Shown here in pieces: positions 8,493 to 17,933 of a stretch of DNA of 64,000 nucleotides (position 1 is the first letter of the stretch; every line of letters starts with the position of its first letter). A program made the position numbers and the translations under genes. Location: contig JAFZKK010000123.1 of assembly GCA_017551905.1 (NCBI GenBank), positions 1-64,000 of the forward strand. The letters run 5' to 3'. The notes beneath the pieces were generated by a model. That model was not told the DNA's origin and did not search any database. It worked only from the letters and a program-made list of their open reading frames with translations. This DNA is from Salinivirgaceae bacterium. Its GTDB lineage: Bacteria > Bacteroidota > Bacteroidia > Bacteroidales > SZUA-534.

Positions 8493-9770
8493 TTACAGAT
8501 TTTGAAGGTCTTGACCGATGTCGCGGCGGAAATATGCGCCGTCGAATTTGATGTTGCCGATGCTGCGGTACGACTTGTCGAGAGCGGGCTGAATGCCGCC
8601 TGCAAGCGATGTCACAGCCAGAACGCGGCCGCCGTCGGTGAGCACGCGGCCACCTTCGGGCTTGGTGCCAGCGTGGAAAACGGTGCTCTCGGTAACATTC
8701 TCAATACCAGTTATTTCGAAGCCTTTCTTGTAACTCTCGGGGTATCCGCCTGACACCATAACAACCGTGATGGCCGTCTCGGCTTTCATTGCGGCTTTGC
8801 GGCCAGCCAGTTTGCGCTGCGCGGTGGCCTCAAGCAGGTCGAGCAGGTCGCAGTCCAAACGCGGAATCACAACCTCGGTTTCGGGGTCGCCCATACGGAC
8901 GTTATATTCAATAACATACGGGTCGGTGCCGCATTTAATCAGGCCAAAGAATATGAAGCCGCGATAATCGATGTTGTCGGCTTGTAAACCCTTGATTGTC
9001 GGCTCAATGATGCGCGTGATGACCTTCTGTTTGAACTCGTCGGTGCAGAACGGAACGGGCGAAACGGCGCCCATACCGCCTGTGTTCAGGCCCGTGTCGT
9101 GCTCGCCAATGCGCTTGTAGTCTTTGGCCTCGGGCAGCAGCACGTAGTCGCGGCCGTCCGTCAGCACAAAGAACGAGCACTCGATGCCCGACAGAAACTC
9201 TTCAATCACAACCTTTGCCGATGCCGACCCGAACTGTCCGTCCAGCATTTCGGCAAGCGACTGTTGCGCCTCTTTCAAATCGTTGATAATCAGCACACCT
9301 TTGCCCGCTGCCAGACCGTCGGCTTTCAGCACGTAAGGGGCTTTCAGCGTCTCAAGAAAACGTTGGCCGTCGGCTAAAGTTTCCTTTGTGAAACTGCGAT
9401 AGGCGGCCGTCGGGATGCCGTGGCGCTGCATAAACTGTTTGGCGAATTCCTTGCTGCCTTCCAATTGTGCGCCCTCGGCCGAAGCGCCCACCACGCCAAC
9501 GTTCTTTGTGGTGGCGTCGTTGGCCAGAAAATCGGCGATGCCCTTCACGAGCGGCTCTTCGGGTCCGACAACCACAAGGTCGATTTTCGAGTCAACCACA
9601 AACTTCTTAATAGCCTCAAAATCAGTGGCTTTTATTGCAACATTGGTGCCCACGGCAGCCGTTCCCGCGTTGCCAGGCGCAATGAATAGTTGACTGATGC
9701 GTTTGCTTTGCGCGATTTTCCACGCAATGGCGTGCTCGCGGCCGCCAGAACCGATTACTAAAACGTTCAT
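8493..9770 (-). CDS. purD: Phosphoribosylamine-glycine ligase (GAR synthetase)
   Basis: ATP-grasp enzyme joining glycine to phosphoribosylamine in purine synthesis. The 425 residues show the N-terminal VIGSGGREHAIAW nucleotide-type fold, GPEEPLVKG, the ATP-grasp lysine segment VLKADGLAAGKGV, and the metal-binding EYNVRMGDPETE. Length and order of motifs are normal. The start ATG directly abuts the kdsB stop codon with no spacer, which indicates translational coupling. Confidence 0.97.
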   Translation of the reverse strand: MNVLVIGSGGREHAIAWKIAQSKRISQLFIAPGNAGTAAVGTNVAIKATDFEAIKKFVVDSKIDLVVVGPEEPLVKGIADFLANDATTKNVGVVGASAEGAQLEGSKEFAKQFMQRHGIPTAAYRSFTKETLADGQRFLETLKAPYVLKADGLAAGKGVLIINDLKEAQQSLAEMLDGQFGSASAKVVIEEFLSGIECSFFVLTDGRDYVLLPEAKDYKRIGEHDTGLNTGGMGAVSPVPFCTDEFKQKVITRIIEPTIKGLQADNIDYRGFIFFGLIKCGTDPYVIEYNVRMGDPETEVVIPRLDCDLLDLLEATAQRKLAGRKAAMKAETAITVVMVSGGYPESYKKGFEITGIENVTESTVFHAGTKPEGGRVLTDGGRVLAVTSLAGGIQPALDKSYRSIGNIKFDGAYFRRDIGQDLQNL

Positions 9771-10523
9771 TTACTTATTTTTAAATAGTTTGAGAATTTG
9801 TTCAAGGTCTTCGGGCGTGTCAACCGACAGCCCCTCGTCGTTGGTCTTTGCCGTCTGAATCTGATAGCCGTTTTCGAGCCACCGCAGTTGCTCAAGCGAT
9901 TCGGCCGTCTCAAGGCTACTCTTGCCCAACTTTGTGATTTCCAGCAAGATGTCTTTCCGATAGCCGTACATTCCGATGTGTTGGAAGAAAGCGTGTTTCG
10001 ACAGCCACTCTTTCGGCTCGCAGCCGCGGATGTGCGGAATGGTCTGACGGCTGAACAGCAGCGCGCGTCCGTTCTTGTCCACAACCACCTTCGGCTTGTT
10101 GGGGTTGAAGAGAGTCTGTTCGTCCTCAACGGGCTTGATGAGCGTGGCAATCTGCACGTTGGCGTCGTCGAACAATCCCGCCAGCAGGTTAATCTGCCTT
10201 TCGGCGATGAATGGCTCGTCGCCCTGAATGTTGATGACCACGTCAACCGCCTGCCCGTACGATTGCTCGTATTTGAGCACGGCCTCGGCGCAGCGGTCGG
10301 TGCCGCTCGGGTGCTTGTCCGACGTCATAACAACACGGCCGCCAAACGCCACCACAGCGTCGTAGATGCGTTGGTCGTCGGTGGCCACAACCACATGCTC
10401 AAGCGCCTTCGACGCCTGTTCAAAGACACGCTGCACCATTGGTTTGCCGCCAATGTCGGCCAACGGCTTGCCCGGAAACCGCGACGACGCGTAACGGGCG
10501 GGAATGATACCTAAAATGACCAT
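9771..10523 (-). CDS. kdsB: 3-deoxy-manno-octulosonate cytidylyltransferase
   Basis: Activates Kdo as CMP-Kdo for lipid A-core assembly. The GIIPARYASSRFPGKPL nucleotide-binding start, KHPSGTDR, the NIQGDEP metal-binding motif and the late GYR(K)D segment are present; 250 residues is normal. I use the ATG at 10523 rather than 10544, because the protein alignment begins at MVILGIIPAR and because a perfect TACTTTTG -7 box occupies 10542-10549, leaving no room for the longer start. First gene of the leftward kdsB-to-pyrF train. Confidence 0.96.
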   Translation of the reverse strand: MVILGIIPARYASSRFPGKPLADIGGKPMVQRVFEQASKALEHVVVATDDQRIYDAVVAFGGRVVMTSDKHPSGTDRCAEAVLKYEQSYGQAVDVVINIQGDEPFIAERQINLLAGLFDDANVQIATLIKPVEDEQTLFNPNKPKVVVDKNGRALLFSRQTIPHIRGCEPKEWLSKHAFFQHIGMYGYRKDILLEITKLGKSSLETAESLEQLRWLENGYQIQTAKTNDEGLSVDTPEDLEQILKLFKNK

Positions 10524-10541
10524 ATTCCAGATAGTTTGGTG

Positions 10542-10549
10542 CAAAAGTA
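10542..10549 (-). promoter_or_regulatory. -7 box of kdsB promoter
   Basis: On the minus strand this reads TACTTTTG, a perfect match to the Bacteroidota TAnnTTTG -7 element, 18 bases before the kdsB ATG. No clear TTTG -33 box is seen at the expected distance. Confidence 0.6.
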
Positions 10550-10558
10550 GAAAATATT

Positions 10559-10600
10559 TGGGTATTAGGTGTTGGGTATTGGGTGCTGAGACATAAGGAT
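10559..10600. repeat. Heptamer-phased tract upstream of kdsB
   Basis: Six consecutive 7-base units: TGGGTAT, TAGGTGT, TGGGTAT, TGGGTGC, TGAGACA, TAAGGAT. It lies in the divergent gap between kdsB and the first phosphatase gene, just upstream of the kdsB -7 box. Confidence 0.65.
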
Positions 10601-10660
10601 ATTTATCAACCGGATTTCAATCTTTTCAAAGCCGATAATCGTTTGCGATTGAAAAATACT

Positions 10661-10668
10661 TAGATTTG
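10661..10668 (+). promoter_or_regulatory. -7 box of first phosphatase gene
   Basis: TAGATTTG matches TAnnTTTG; a TTTG lies at 10642-10645 with a 15-base spacer, shorter than the usual 18-20. The box ends 15 bases before the ATG at 10684. Confidence 0.5.
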
Positions 10669-10683
10669 TAAGATTAATACTCG

Positions 10684-13008
10684 ATGAAGTTGTCGAAAAA
10701 ATTGATTATGAGCAACTTAGAAGCGAACAATATCTTGAATGGCTATCGGCGTTTGAAAATCTTTTTCATCTTGCTGGCGGCTATAGTGTTCATGTTGCCG
10801 CAAAACGCTTATTCTCAAGAAGAAAATGCTGACAACGAAGACACAATCGACCTCGTCCAGCATAATATCGACAGTTTGCTTAGCTTAATCACCCCCGAAA
10901 CGCCAAGTCTAACGAAAGCACAGTATTACAACGAGATAGCCGCAATAACTGGTAGTATTGACACTGTGGTAAAATACTCTTTCCTCTCGCTTGATTTCTG
11001 CAAAAAAACCGATACCGCTTTAATAGCCACCAACTATAGATTCATTGCATGGGCATACTATATGTTGGACGAAACTAAAACCGGATTGCCGTATGGTGAG
11101 AAAAGCACTAACATGTTTGAAAGCATTAAAGACTCGGCTGGTCTGATATACAACTACAGGCTAATGGCGAAGATTTACGAGGATTTGAACAAGACTGACA
11201 GCATCAAATATTACCTTAACAAGGCTTTGGAGATTAGCATTAAAACGAAAGACACGGCAGCAATTACGCAATGCTACAAGTTTTTGGGCATAATGCACTG
11301 CAACAAAGGTTTTTACAACGAATCGGTAAATTATTACAAAAAAGGAATAGAACTTGACTCGATGATAGGTGACGCGCTGGAGTACGCCTACGGCTACTAT
11401 CGCATTGGCGAGGTTTATACACTGACACACGACAACATATCCAACACTTACAAGGCAAAAGACTATCTCACGAAATCAATCAGCATCCAAGATTCCATAA
11501 ACTCAAAAATTGCATATTACATAAACAATAAATATTTGGCATACAGCTCATTAGCCGACGTTTATATCAGCCTTGCTCAAAACACCGGCAACAACAAATA
11601 CGCCGACAGCTGCTATTACTACACAAATAAGACGATTGATTATTTCACTAAGCAGGGACGCACAAGCAACGCCACCGTCTGCGGCTACACCTATGTGAAA
11701 TATCTGAAATACTACAAGCGCTACAGCGAAGCTCTGGCTTTTATGAAGAGGTTGAAGCAGCACTTCGGCGACGAGACAAACCAATATGCGTTTATGGAGT
11801 ACTACACTTGTCTGAAAGACATTTACATCTGCTTGGGCGATTATAAAAACGCATACGAATGTTTCGAGAAAGCGAGCAAATGCCGCGACGAGATTGTGAA
11901 CGACAGCGTCATGTTCGCGTTGGCCGACGCCAAAACCGACCAGGCCATGATGATTGAGCGTATGGACCGCGAGAATGCCGAAAAACTATTTGCCGCCGAT
12001 AAACGCCGGATGCGTGTGGTCATCATTTCACTCTGGGTTGGATTGGGCTTGGTTATGGTTGTTGTCGGATTGATAATAAGGGTTTTGATTGTCAAGAAAC
12101 GCTCCAATGCCGAGCTATTGCAGAAAAACGCGGCCTTAGCCGAACAGAAAGAGGAAATCCGCGTCCAGCGCGACGAGATTGAGGAGCAGCGCGACACTAT
12201 AAAGGCGCAAAGCGATGAGATTCAGGCCAGTATCAACTACGCACAACGCATCCAAAACTCGCTGCTGACACCCGCCGACACCATCGACGCTATCTTCCCC
12301 GACCATTTTTTGCTCTACAAGCCACGCAACATTGTGAGCGGCGACTTCTACTGGGTTGGCCAGTTTGGCGACAACAAAGTGTGCATAGTGGCCGACTGTA
12401 CCGGTCACGGCGTGCCGGGAGGCTTTATGAGCATGTTGGGAATGACCAACCTCAACTATATTGTCGGTCAGGAAATTGCTCCCGACGTCATACTGAACAA
12501 ATTGCGCAACGCTATAATCGCAAACCTGCGTCAAAACAAGTCTGACACCACCGCGCAAAATGCCGACGAGTTTATCGGTAACAGCCATTACGACTATGTG
12601 CTCGACGGCATGGATGTGACGGCCTTTGTGGTGAACGAGCGCCAGATGACGCTGACCTTTGCCGGCGCCAACAATCCGCTTGTGCTAATCCGCGACAATG
12701 CCATTGCTGTGATAGAAGCCGACAGCATGCCCGTTGGCATATCGATGAAGATGGAACCGTTCAAATCAGTAACCATGGAGCTGCGCAAAGGCGACTGCCT
12801 CTATGCCTATTCCGACGGTTTCCAAGACCAGTTTGAGCACGGCTCGGACCAGAAATTCAAAAAAAGCCGTCTGCGCCAACTGCTTCTCGAAATCCACCAA
12901 CAACCGATGCCGGAGCAATTGGATATTCTGAACCGCACATTTGAGGAGTGGCGCGGCCCAGCCGAAAACCAGACTGACGACGTGGTGATTATGGGGGTTC
13001 GTATCTGA
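10684..13008 (+). CDS. TPR-transmembrane-SpoIIE phosphatase, paralogue 1
   Basis: A 774-residue membrane sensor-phosphatase. Hydrophobic residues 26-43 form a signal peptide ending near NAYSQ. Residues about 50-430 are tetratricopeptide-like helical repeats, probably periplasmic. A membrane helix spans about 443-470. A coiled coil of four DEIxxQR-type heptads follows (about 488-516). Residues about 520-774 are a SpoIIE/PP2C serine phosphatase with GDFYW (552), ADCTGHGVPGG (Asp571), the YSDGFQDQ segment and the metal-binding TDDVV at the end. Such enzymes dephosphorylate anti-sigma-antagonist or similar proteins; no partner kinase or STAS protein lies nearby. The N-terminus is about 20 residues longer than in its neighbours, and ATG 10708 is a possible alternative start. 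Confidence 0.88.
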   Translation: MKLSKKLIMSNLEANNILNGYRRLKIFFILLAAIVFMLPQNAYSQEENADNEDTIDLVQHNIDSLLSLITPETPSLTKAQYYNEIAAITGSIDTVVKYSFLSLDFCKKTDTALIATNYRFIAWAYYMLDETKTGLPYGEKSTNMFESIKDSAGLIYNYRLMAKIYEDLNKTDSIKYYLNKALEISIKTKDTAAITQCYKFLGIMHCNKGFYNESVNYYKKGIELDSMIGDALEYAYGYYRIGEVYTLTHDNISNTYKAKDYLTKSISIQDSINSKIAYYINNKYLAYSSLADVYISLAQNTGNNKYADSCYYYTNKTIDYFTKQGRTSNATVCGYTYVKYLKYYKRYSEALAFMKRLKQHFGDETNQYAFMEYYTCLKDIYICLGDYKNAYECFEKASKCRDEIVNDSVMFALADAKTDQAMMIERMDRENAEKLFAADKRRMRVVIISLWVGLGLVMVVVGLIIRVLIVKKRSNAELLQKNAALAEQKEEIRVQRDEIEEQRDTIKAQSDEIQASINYAQRIQNSLLTPADTIDAIFPDHFLLYKPRNIVSGDFYWVGQFGDNKVCIVADCTGHGVPGGFMSMLGMTNLNYIVGQEIAPDVILNKLRNAIIANLRQNKSDTTAQNADEFIGNSHYDYVLDGMDVTAFVVNERQMTLTFAGANNPLVLIRDNAIAVIEADSMPVGISMKMEPFKSVTMELRKGDCLYAYSDGFQDQFEHGSDQKFKKSRLRQLLLEIHQQPMPEQLDILNRTFEEWRGPAENQTDDVVIMGVRI

Positions 13009-13020
13009 CTATAATGCAGA

Positions 13021-13056
13021 CACTGACGCTGACGCTAACACTAACACTGACACTGA
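13021..13056. repeat. Hexamer tract after paralogue 1
   Basis: Six exact consecutive copies of the 6-base pattern CRCTRA (CACTGA, CGCTGA, CGCTAA, CACTAA, CACTGA, CACTGA), beginning 12 bases after the stop codon. Confidence 0.85.
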
Positions 13057-13082
13057 CATAAATCACAAACCATCAACTCTTA

Positions 13083-13113
13083 TTTTGCTATCTCCAATAG
13101 TTTTATAACTTTA
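13083..13113 (+). promoter_or_regulatory. Promoter of paralogue 2
   Basis: TTTTG at 13083-13087 as -33 element, an 18-base spacer and TAACTTTA at 13106-13113 as -7 element (7 of 8 to TAnnTTTG). The start codon is about 50 bases further on. It shows that paralogue 2 need not be read from paralogue 1. Confidence 0.6.
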
Positions 13114-13164
13114 CGTTTCCTTTTCGGGAAAAAACGTTAACAGACAACTTCCGAAATCGAGTTT

Positions 13165-15513
13165 ATGGGACGCAAAATGTCAGTAAAAATCGTTTTTGCC
13201 TTGCTGGCGGCGGCTTCTATGCTGCCGCAAGCGGCTTATTGTCAAGACGAAGGTCCCGACACTATCGGTTTTGCCGAGCCTGAGCAGCCCAATCACAAAC
13301 CCGTTGAGATAAAACAACGCCAGCCCGACATTGAAAAGGCAAAGCAATACTGCGAGTTGGCATCACAATCCGACAATGTCGACACCATAATGAAATACGC
13401 GGCACTCTCGCTTGAGTACTGCAAATCGACCGATTCGGCATTGATATCGTCGGATTACTACGAACTCGGTTACGCCTACTACATGAAAGACGAAGCCCGC
13501 GACGCATTGGATTACACATTTAAAGCAATACATGTGTACGACGACTCCACCAAAAACAAATACGTTGCACAGGCATTTCTTGGCGTGGGGCTTTGCTACG
13601 AGGATTTGAACGAGCCCGACAGCATTTTCCTCTATTTCAACAAGGCTCTGCAAATATACATCACGCTGCGCGACACAGTAGGCGTCGCCGTAACCTACAA
13701 AGATTTGGCCGATGTGTATATGCACATGAAAATGTACGCCAACGCCGAAAACAACTACCAGAAAGCGTTGCAGTACGCCACCCTTTTAAACGACACGCTT
13801 GAAATGGCAAAATTCTACCGATGCGTTGGCCAGCTGCTCTCTAAAAAATCGGACACCACAATCAACCGCGCCATCGAGAATCTGAAAAAGTCGATTTACA
13901 TGTTCGAGTCGAAGAACACCGATATCGAAGATTATATAACCGAGACACACTGGGCATACACCGACCTTGCCAGAGCATACATCAAAATGGCGAATATGAC
14001 GGGCAAACGGGCATACGCCGACAGTTGCTATATGTATATCAGCAAGGTGGGCAACTACAATCTGAAAGTAGGCGATATTTTCAGTTACCTCACCGACCGC
14101 TACACTTACATCGACTACCTTGTGTTTTTCCACCGATACGATGAAGCTTTGGCCAATTTGCTGAAACTTGAGAAATATTTCGACGACGACACCCCCGCCG
14201 CCGACTGGAAAACCTATCATTGGCGCCTACACGAAGTGTATCAGTTCCTCGAAGATTACAAAAACGCGTTAGCCCACTACGAGAAGTTCGACGAATACAA
14301 GTCGGCGCAGGTGAACGAGAACACCCTAAACGCAATAAAAAACACCGAGGTGGAGCGCACACGCATGATTGAAGCGCTAAAACGCGAGAACGAAGCCAAG
14401 CTTCATGCCGCCGAACGCCAACGGATGCGTATTGTCAACATCTCGCTTATCGGCGGACTGGGGCTGTTCCTCCTGCTGATATTTTACATTGCCAGAGTGC
14501 TGCAAATCAAGCACAAATCAAACACCGAGCTGGCAAAGAAAAACACACTTTTGGCCGAAAAGAACGCCATATTAGCCGAGCAGGCCGAGGAGATTCGAGC
14601 GCAGAACGACGAGATTATGGAGAAAAATGAGGAGATTATGGCGCAAAACGATGAGATTTTGAAACAGAATGAAGAAATTCAAGCGCAGGCCGAAACCATC
14701 AAAGAGCAGAGCGAGGAGATTCACGACAGCATCAACTACGCCCGCCGCATCCAGCGCTCGCTGCTCACACCGTCGAAAACCATCGCAACCATTTTCCCCG
14801 ATTATTTCATACTCTACAAACCGCGCAATGTGGTCAGCGGCGACTATTACTGGGTTGGGCAGTTTGGCGACAACAAGGTGAGCATTGTGGCCGACTGCAC
14901 CGGTCACGGCGTGCCGGGCGGATTTATGAGCGTATTGGGAATGGCAAACCTGAATTATATTGTTGCACAGGAGATTAGCCCCGACAAGATTCTGAACCAC
15001 TTGCGCGAAGCCATTATCACAAATCTGCGCCAGCGCCACGATGTCCACACCGCACTTCACGATGCCGAACACCCCTCAGCGAAAGTCGACACCAACGACC
15101 GCAGCCGCGACGGTATGGACATTGCTGTTTATGTGGTGAACGAAAAGATGATGAAACTCTCCTACGCCGGCGCCAACAATCCGCTTGTGCTCATCCGCGG
15201 TGGCGAGGTGCAAGTGCTGAAGGCCGACCGTATGCCGGTGGGCATCCACGACTGCCTCGACCCGTTCCAATGCACCACCATCGACATTCAAAAGGGCGAC
15301 TGCATCTACACCTTCTCCGACGGTTTCCAAGACCAGTTCAATGCCGAAACGGGCAAGAAATTTATGAGCCGCCGCCTACGCGATTTGCTGCTCGAAATCC
15401 ATCAGCAGCCGATGGCCGAACAGAAGAAAATGCTGAACGTTGTCTATGAAGAGTGGCGCGGCCCAGCCGAAAACCAGACTGACGATGTGGTGATTATGGG
15501 TGTTCGTATCTGA
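13165..15513 (+). CDS. TPR-transmembrane-SpoIIE phosphatase, paralogue 2
   Basis: A 782-residue paralogue: signal peptide ending near AAYCQ (residue 27), TPR-like helices to about residue 400, a membrane helix about 421-446, a coiled coil to about 525, then SpoIIE/PP2C phosphatase with GDYYW, ADCTGHGVPGG and the final TDDVVIMGVRI. It has the longest linker of the five: seven heptads (EEIRAQN to EEIHDSI) plus an extra KNxLLAE unit ahead of them. All catalytic acidic residues seen in paralogue 1 are kept. The periplasmic part is clearly divergent from the others, while the phosphatase is close to them. By family knowledge it would relay a periplasmic signal to a cytoplasmic phosphoprotein; the target is unknown. 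Confidence 0.88.
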   Translation: MGRKMSVKIVFALLAAASMLPQAAYCQDEGPDTIGFAEPEQPNHKPVEIKQRQPDIEKAKQYCELASQSDNVDTIMKYAALSLEYCKSTDSALISSDYYELGYAYYMKDEARDALDYTFKAIHVYDDSTKNKYVAQAFLGVGLCYEDLNEPDSIFLYFNKALQIYITLRDTVGVAVTYKDLADVYMHMKMYANAENNYQKALQYATLLNDTLEMAKFYRCVGQLLSKKSDTTINRAIENLKKSIYMFESKNTDIEDYITETHWAYTDLARAYIKMANMTGKRAYADSCYMYISKVGNYNLKVGDIFSYLTDRYTYIDYLVFFHRYDEALANLLKLEKYFDDDTPAADWKTYHWRLHEVYQFLEDYKNALAHYEKFDEYKSAQVNENTLNAIKNTEVERTRMIEALKRENEAKLHAAERQRMRIVNISLIGGLGLFLLLIFYIARVLQIKHKSNTELAKKNTLLAEKNAILAEQAEEIRAQNDEIMEKNEEIMAQNDEILKQNEEIQAQAETIKEQSEEIHDSINYARRIQRSLLTPSKTIATIFPDYFILYKPRNVVSGDYYWVGQFGDNKVSIVADCTGHGVPGGFMSVLGMANLNYIVAQEISPDKILNHLREAIITNLRQRHDVHTALHDAEHPSAKVDTNDRSRDGMDIAVYVVNEKMMKLSYAGANNPLVLIRGGEVQVLKADRMPVGIHDCLDPFQCTTIDIQKGDCIYTFSDGFQDQFNAETGKKFMSRRLRDLLLEIHQQPMAEQKKMLNVVYEEWRGPAENQTDDVVIMGVRI

Positions 15514-15525
15514 CGATAACTATAA

Positions 15526-15561
15526 CGCTGACACTAACATTGACACAGACGCTGACAGAAA
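15526..15561. repeat. Hexamer tract after paralogue 2
   Basis: In-phase 6-base units CGCTGA, CACTAA, CATTGA, CACAGA, CGCTGA, CAGAAA. The flanking block 15551-15599 is repeated almost base for base at 17891-17939. Confidence 0.75.
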
Positions 15562-15577
15562 ACGTAAACTAAAACAC

Positions 15578-15585
15578 TACTTTTG
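15578..15585 (+). promoter_or_regulatory. -7 box of paralogue 3
   Basis: Perfect TACTTTTG. It ends only 8 bases before the ATG at 15594, so a transcript starting at the usual distance would begin almost at that ATG. No TTTG -33 is found; the hexamer tract occupies that place. Confidence 0.55.
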
Positions 15586-15593
15586 CGCCCAAA

Positions 15594-17828
15594 ATGAGAC
15601 ACGTTATGCGGTTGAAACTTTTATTTGTTTTGCTGGTGACTACGGCTTTGTTCACACTGCCGCAAAACGCTTATTCTCAAGCATCTGGCACCGACGACTA
15701 TATCGACCCGCATCAAACTATAATCGACAGCCTGCTTGCGCGAATCAACCCCGACACTCCCGATAACACCAAGGCAAAGTATTACAGCAAAATAGCATCG
15801 GTTGCGGTAATATCGGACACTATACAGAAATACGCCCGTCTGTCGCTCGATTTATGCAAAAGCACCGACAATCTTCTGCTCGCTCAAAATTATCAGCTTT
15901 TAGGTCAGGCATACGACAGAAACGAGGAGTTCAGAAAAGCCCTGCCGTATTACCAAAAATCCATTCAGATTTCTTTAAAAATCAACAGTTCGAAGCTTAC
16001 GGCAAAAACATATCAGATGTTGTCGCTCGTTTATGCCGGTTTAAACAAAATCGACAGCGCCACATTTTATATGAACCAGGCTCTGGATATAAGCAAAAAG
16101 AACAACGACACCACTCTTTTAGTTGACTGTTACCGCTATTTAGGCAATATATATTGTGATATAAAAATGTTCAAAGAAGCGGAGAGTTATTTCAAAAAAG
16201 CGTTTGAAATCGATTCGCTTTCGGGAAACAGCCATGAATACGCCTTCGACCTATATGAGCTCGCCCAATTGATTGATGGACAAGAAAATTGCTCGACACA
16301 GGACTTAATAACCGCTACCGAATATCTTGCAAAAGCGGCCTGCGTTTTTGAAGCCAGCAATTCTTACACAAAATTCTACGTATATCGCATATTTTCATCG
16401 GTTTACATCAAACTGGCACAAAAAACCGGCGAAAAGAAATATGCCGACAGCTGCTTCTACTATCACCAAAAAGCCGACACCTACTTTATTAAAAACGCGC
16501 CGACAAGCGAATTCCGCAGTTTTTACTATGTCTATGTCGATTACATGATTTTTTATAAGCGATACAGCGAAGCGGAGTTCTTTATGATTAGCCTGGGGAA
16601 CAGCTTCAACGAAGAAACTTCGCCTTTGGAATATGAAGAGTATCATAGGAAATTTAAGGAAGTCTATCTTCTGCTCGGCAACTACGAAAAAGCCTACGAA
16701 CACTCGGAAAAACAGCGCGAATATGCGTGGAAAAACCTGAACGACAACACAATATCAGCCATTGCCGACATCAAAGCCGAGCAAGCTGTTGTTGAGGATA
16801 AAATGAAGCGCGAGAAAGCCGAAATTATGCACGCCGCCGAAAAAAAACAGATGAAAATAGTCATATTCTCGCTCATCGGCGGTTTGGTTCTGGTTTTGCT
16901 GTTGGTGTTCTATATATTCAGGGTGCTGAAAATCAGAAAGAGAGCCAATGCCGAACTGTCGGAGAAAAACTCGCTTCTGGCCGCACAGAATGAAGAGATT
17001 GAAGCGCAACGCGACACCATCAAAGCGCAGAGCGACGAGATACAGGCCAGCATCAACTACGCACGCCGCATACAACGCTCAATGCTCCCACCTAACGAGA
17101 CCATTACGAGCATCTTCCCCGACCATTTTCTGCTCTACAAACCACGCGACATTGTCAGCGGCGACTACTACTGGGTTGGCCAGTTTGGCGACAACAAAGT
17201 CTGCATTGTGGCCGACTGCACTGGGCATGGCGTGCCTGGCGGATTCTTGAGCGTAATGGGAATGTCGAACTTGAATTTTATTGTAGGACAGGACGTCGGC
17301 CCCGATGCCATTCTGAACCGGCTGCGCGAAACCATAATAACAAATCTGCGCCAACGCGACGATGCCACCTCTGCCCTCCAAGACGAAAGTAGCTCGGCTA
17401 CAGCCTTCTACCGCAGTTGCGACGGCATGGACGCTGTGGTTTATATTGTCAACGAGCGGCAGATGACGCTCACGTTTGCCGGAGCCAACAATCCGCTTGT
17501 GCTCATACGCGGCAACGAAATCCAAGTGCTGAAAGGCGACCGAATGCCTGTGGGTATCTACGCACGGCTCAATCCGTTCCAAAGCACCTCCGTCGACATT
17601 CAAAAAGGCGACTGCATCTACACCTTCTCCGACGGCTTCCAAGACCAGTTCGAAAACGGAGGTGTCAATAACAAATTCACAGCCCGCCGTCTGCGCCAAC
17701 TGCTTCTCGAAATCCACCAACAGCCGATGGCTGAACAAAAAGAAATACTAAACCGCACATTTGAGGAATGGCGCGGCCCCGCTGAAAACCAGACTGACGA
17801 TGTTGTGGTTATGGGAGTGAGAATCTAA
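15594..17828 (+). CDS. TPR-transmembrane-SpoIIE phosphatase, paralogue 3
   Basis: A 744-residue paralogue with signal peptide (NAYSQ near residue 29), TPR-like helices to about 400, membrane helix about 420-445, the shortest linker of the five (three heptads, EEIEAQR, DTIKAQS, DEIQASI) and a SpoIIE/PP2C domain about 490-744 with GDYYW, ADCTGHGVPGG and TDDVVVMGVRI. Its phosphatase half is nearly identical to that of paralogue 4, and its upstream spacer is a copy of the one before paralogue 4, pointing to a recent gene-plus-spacer duplication. The start is either the ATG at 15594, very close to the -7 box, or the ATG at 15606. Confidence 0.88.
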   Translation: MRHVMRLKLLFVLLVTTALFTLPQNAYSQASGTDDYIDPHQTIIDSLLARINPDTPDNTKAKYYSKIASVAVISDTIQKYARLSLDLCKSTDNLLLAQNYQLLGQAYDRNEEFRKALPYYQKSIQISLKINSSKLTAKTYQMLSLVYAGLNKIDSATFYMNQALDISKKNNDTTLLVDCYRYLGNIYCDIKMFKEAESYFKKAFEIDSLSGNSHEYAFDLYELAQLIDGQENCSTQDLITATEYLAKAACVFEASNSYTKFYVYRIFSSVYIKLAQKTGEKKYADSCFYYHQKADTYFIKNAPTSEFRSFYYVYVDYMIFYKRYSEAEFFMISLGNSFNEETSPLEYEEYHRKFKEVYLLLGNYEKAYEHSEKQREYAWKNLNDNTISAIADIKAEQAVVEDKMKREKAEIMHAAEKKQMKIVIFSLIGGLVLVLLLVFYIFRVLKIRKRANAELSEKNSLLAAQNEEIEAQRDTIKAQSDEIQASINYARRIQRSMLPPNETITSIFPDHFLLYKPRDIVSGDYYWVGQFGDNKVCIVADCTGHGVPGGFLSVMGMSNLNFIVGQDVGPDAILNRLRETIITNLRQRDDATSALQDESSSATAFYRSCDGMDAVVYIVNERQMTLTFAGANNPLVLIRGNEIQVLKGDRMPVGIYARLNPFQSTSVDIQKGDCIYTFSDGFQDQFENGGVNNKFTARRLRQLLLEIHQQPMAEQKEILNRTFEEWRGPAENQTDDVVVMGVRI

Positions 17829-17917
17829 CGTAAACGAAAACTAAAAACGCAAACACTGACTATAACGATGACGATAACTATAACGCTGACGCTAACAGAA
17901 AACGTAAACTAAAACAC
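17828..17917. repeat. Hexamer tract after paralogue 3
   Basis: Reads largely as 6-base units: CGTAAA, CGAAAA, CTAAAA, then after one extra A CGCAAA, CACTGA, CTATAA, CGATGA, CGATAA, CTATAA, CGCTGA, CGCTAA, CAGAAA, then CGTAAA, CTAAAA. About 33 bases at its left end are repeated directly after the stop of paralogue 5. Confidence 0.8.
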
Positions 17918-17925
17918 TACTTTTG
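17918..17925 (+). promoter_or_regulatory. -7 box of paralogue 4
   Basis: Perfect TACTTTTG, in the same position relative to the ATG (17934) as the box of paralogue 3, within a duplicated block of nearly 50 bases. Confidence 0.55.
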
Positions 17926-17933
17926 CGGCCAAA

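Noticed and set aside
13021..13056. The hexamer tract as coding sequence (it would read as Asp/Asn-Thr dipeptides)
   Set aside because: There is no start codon or ribosome site for such a frame, and it lies directly after a stop codon in a spacer that differs between copies.
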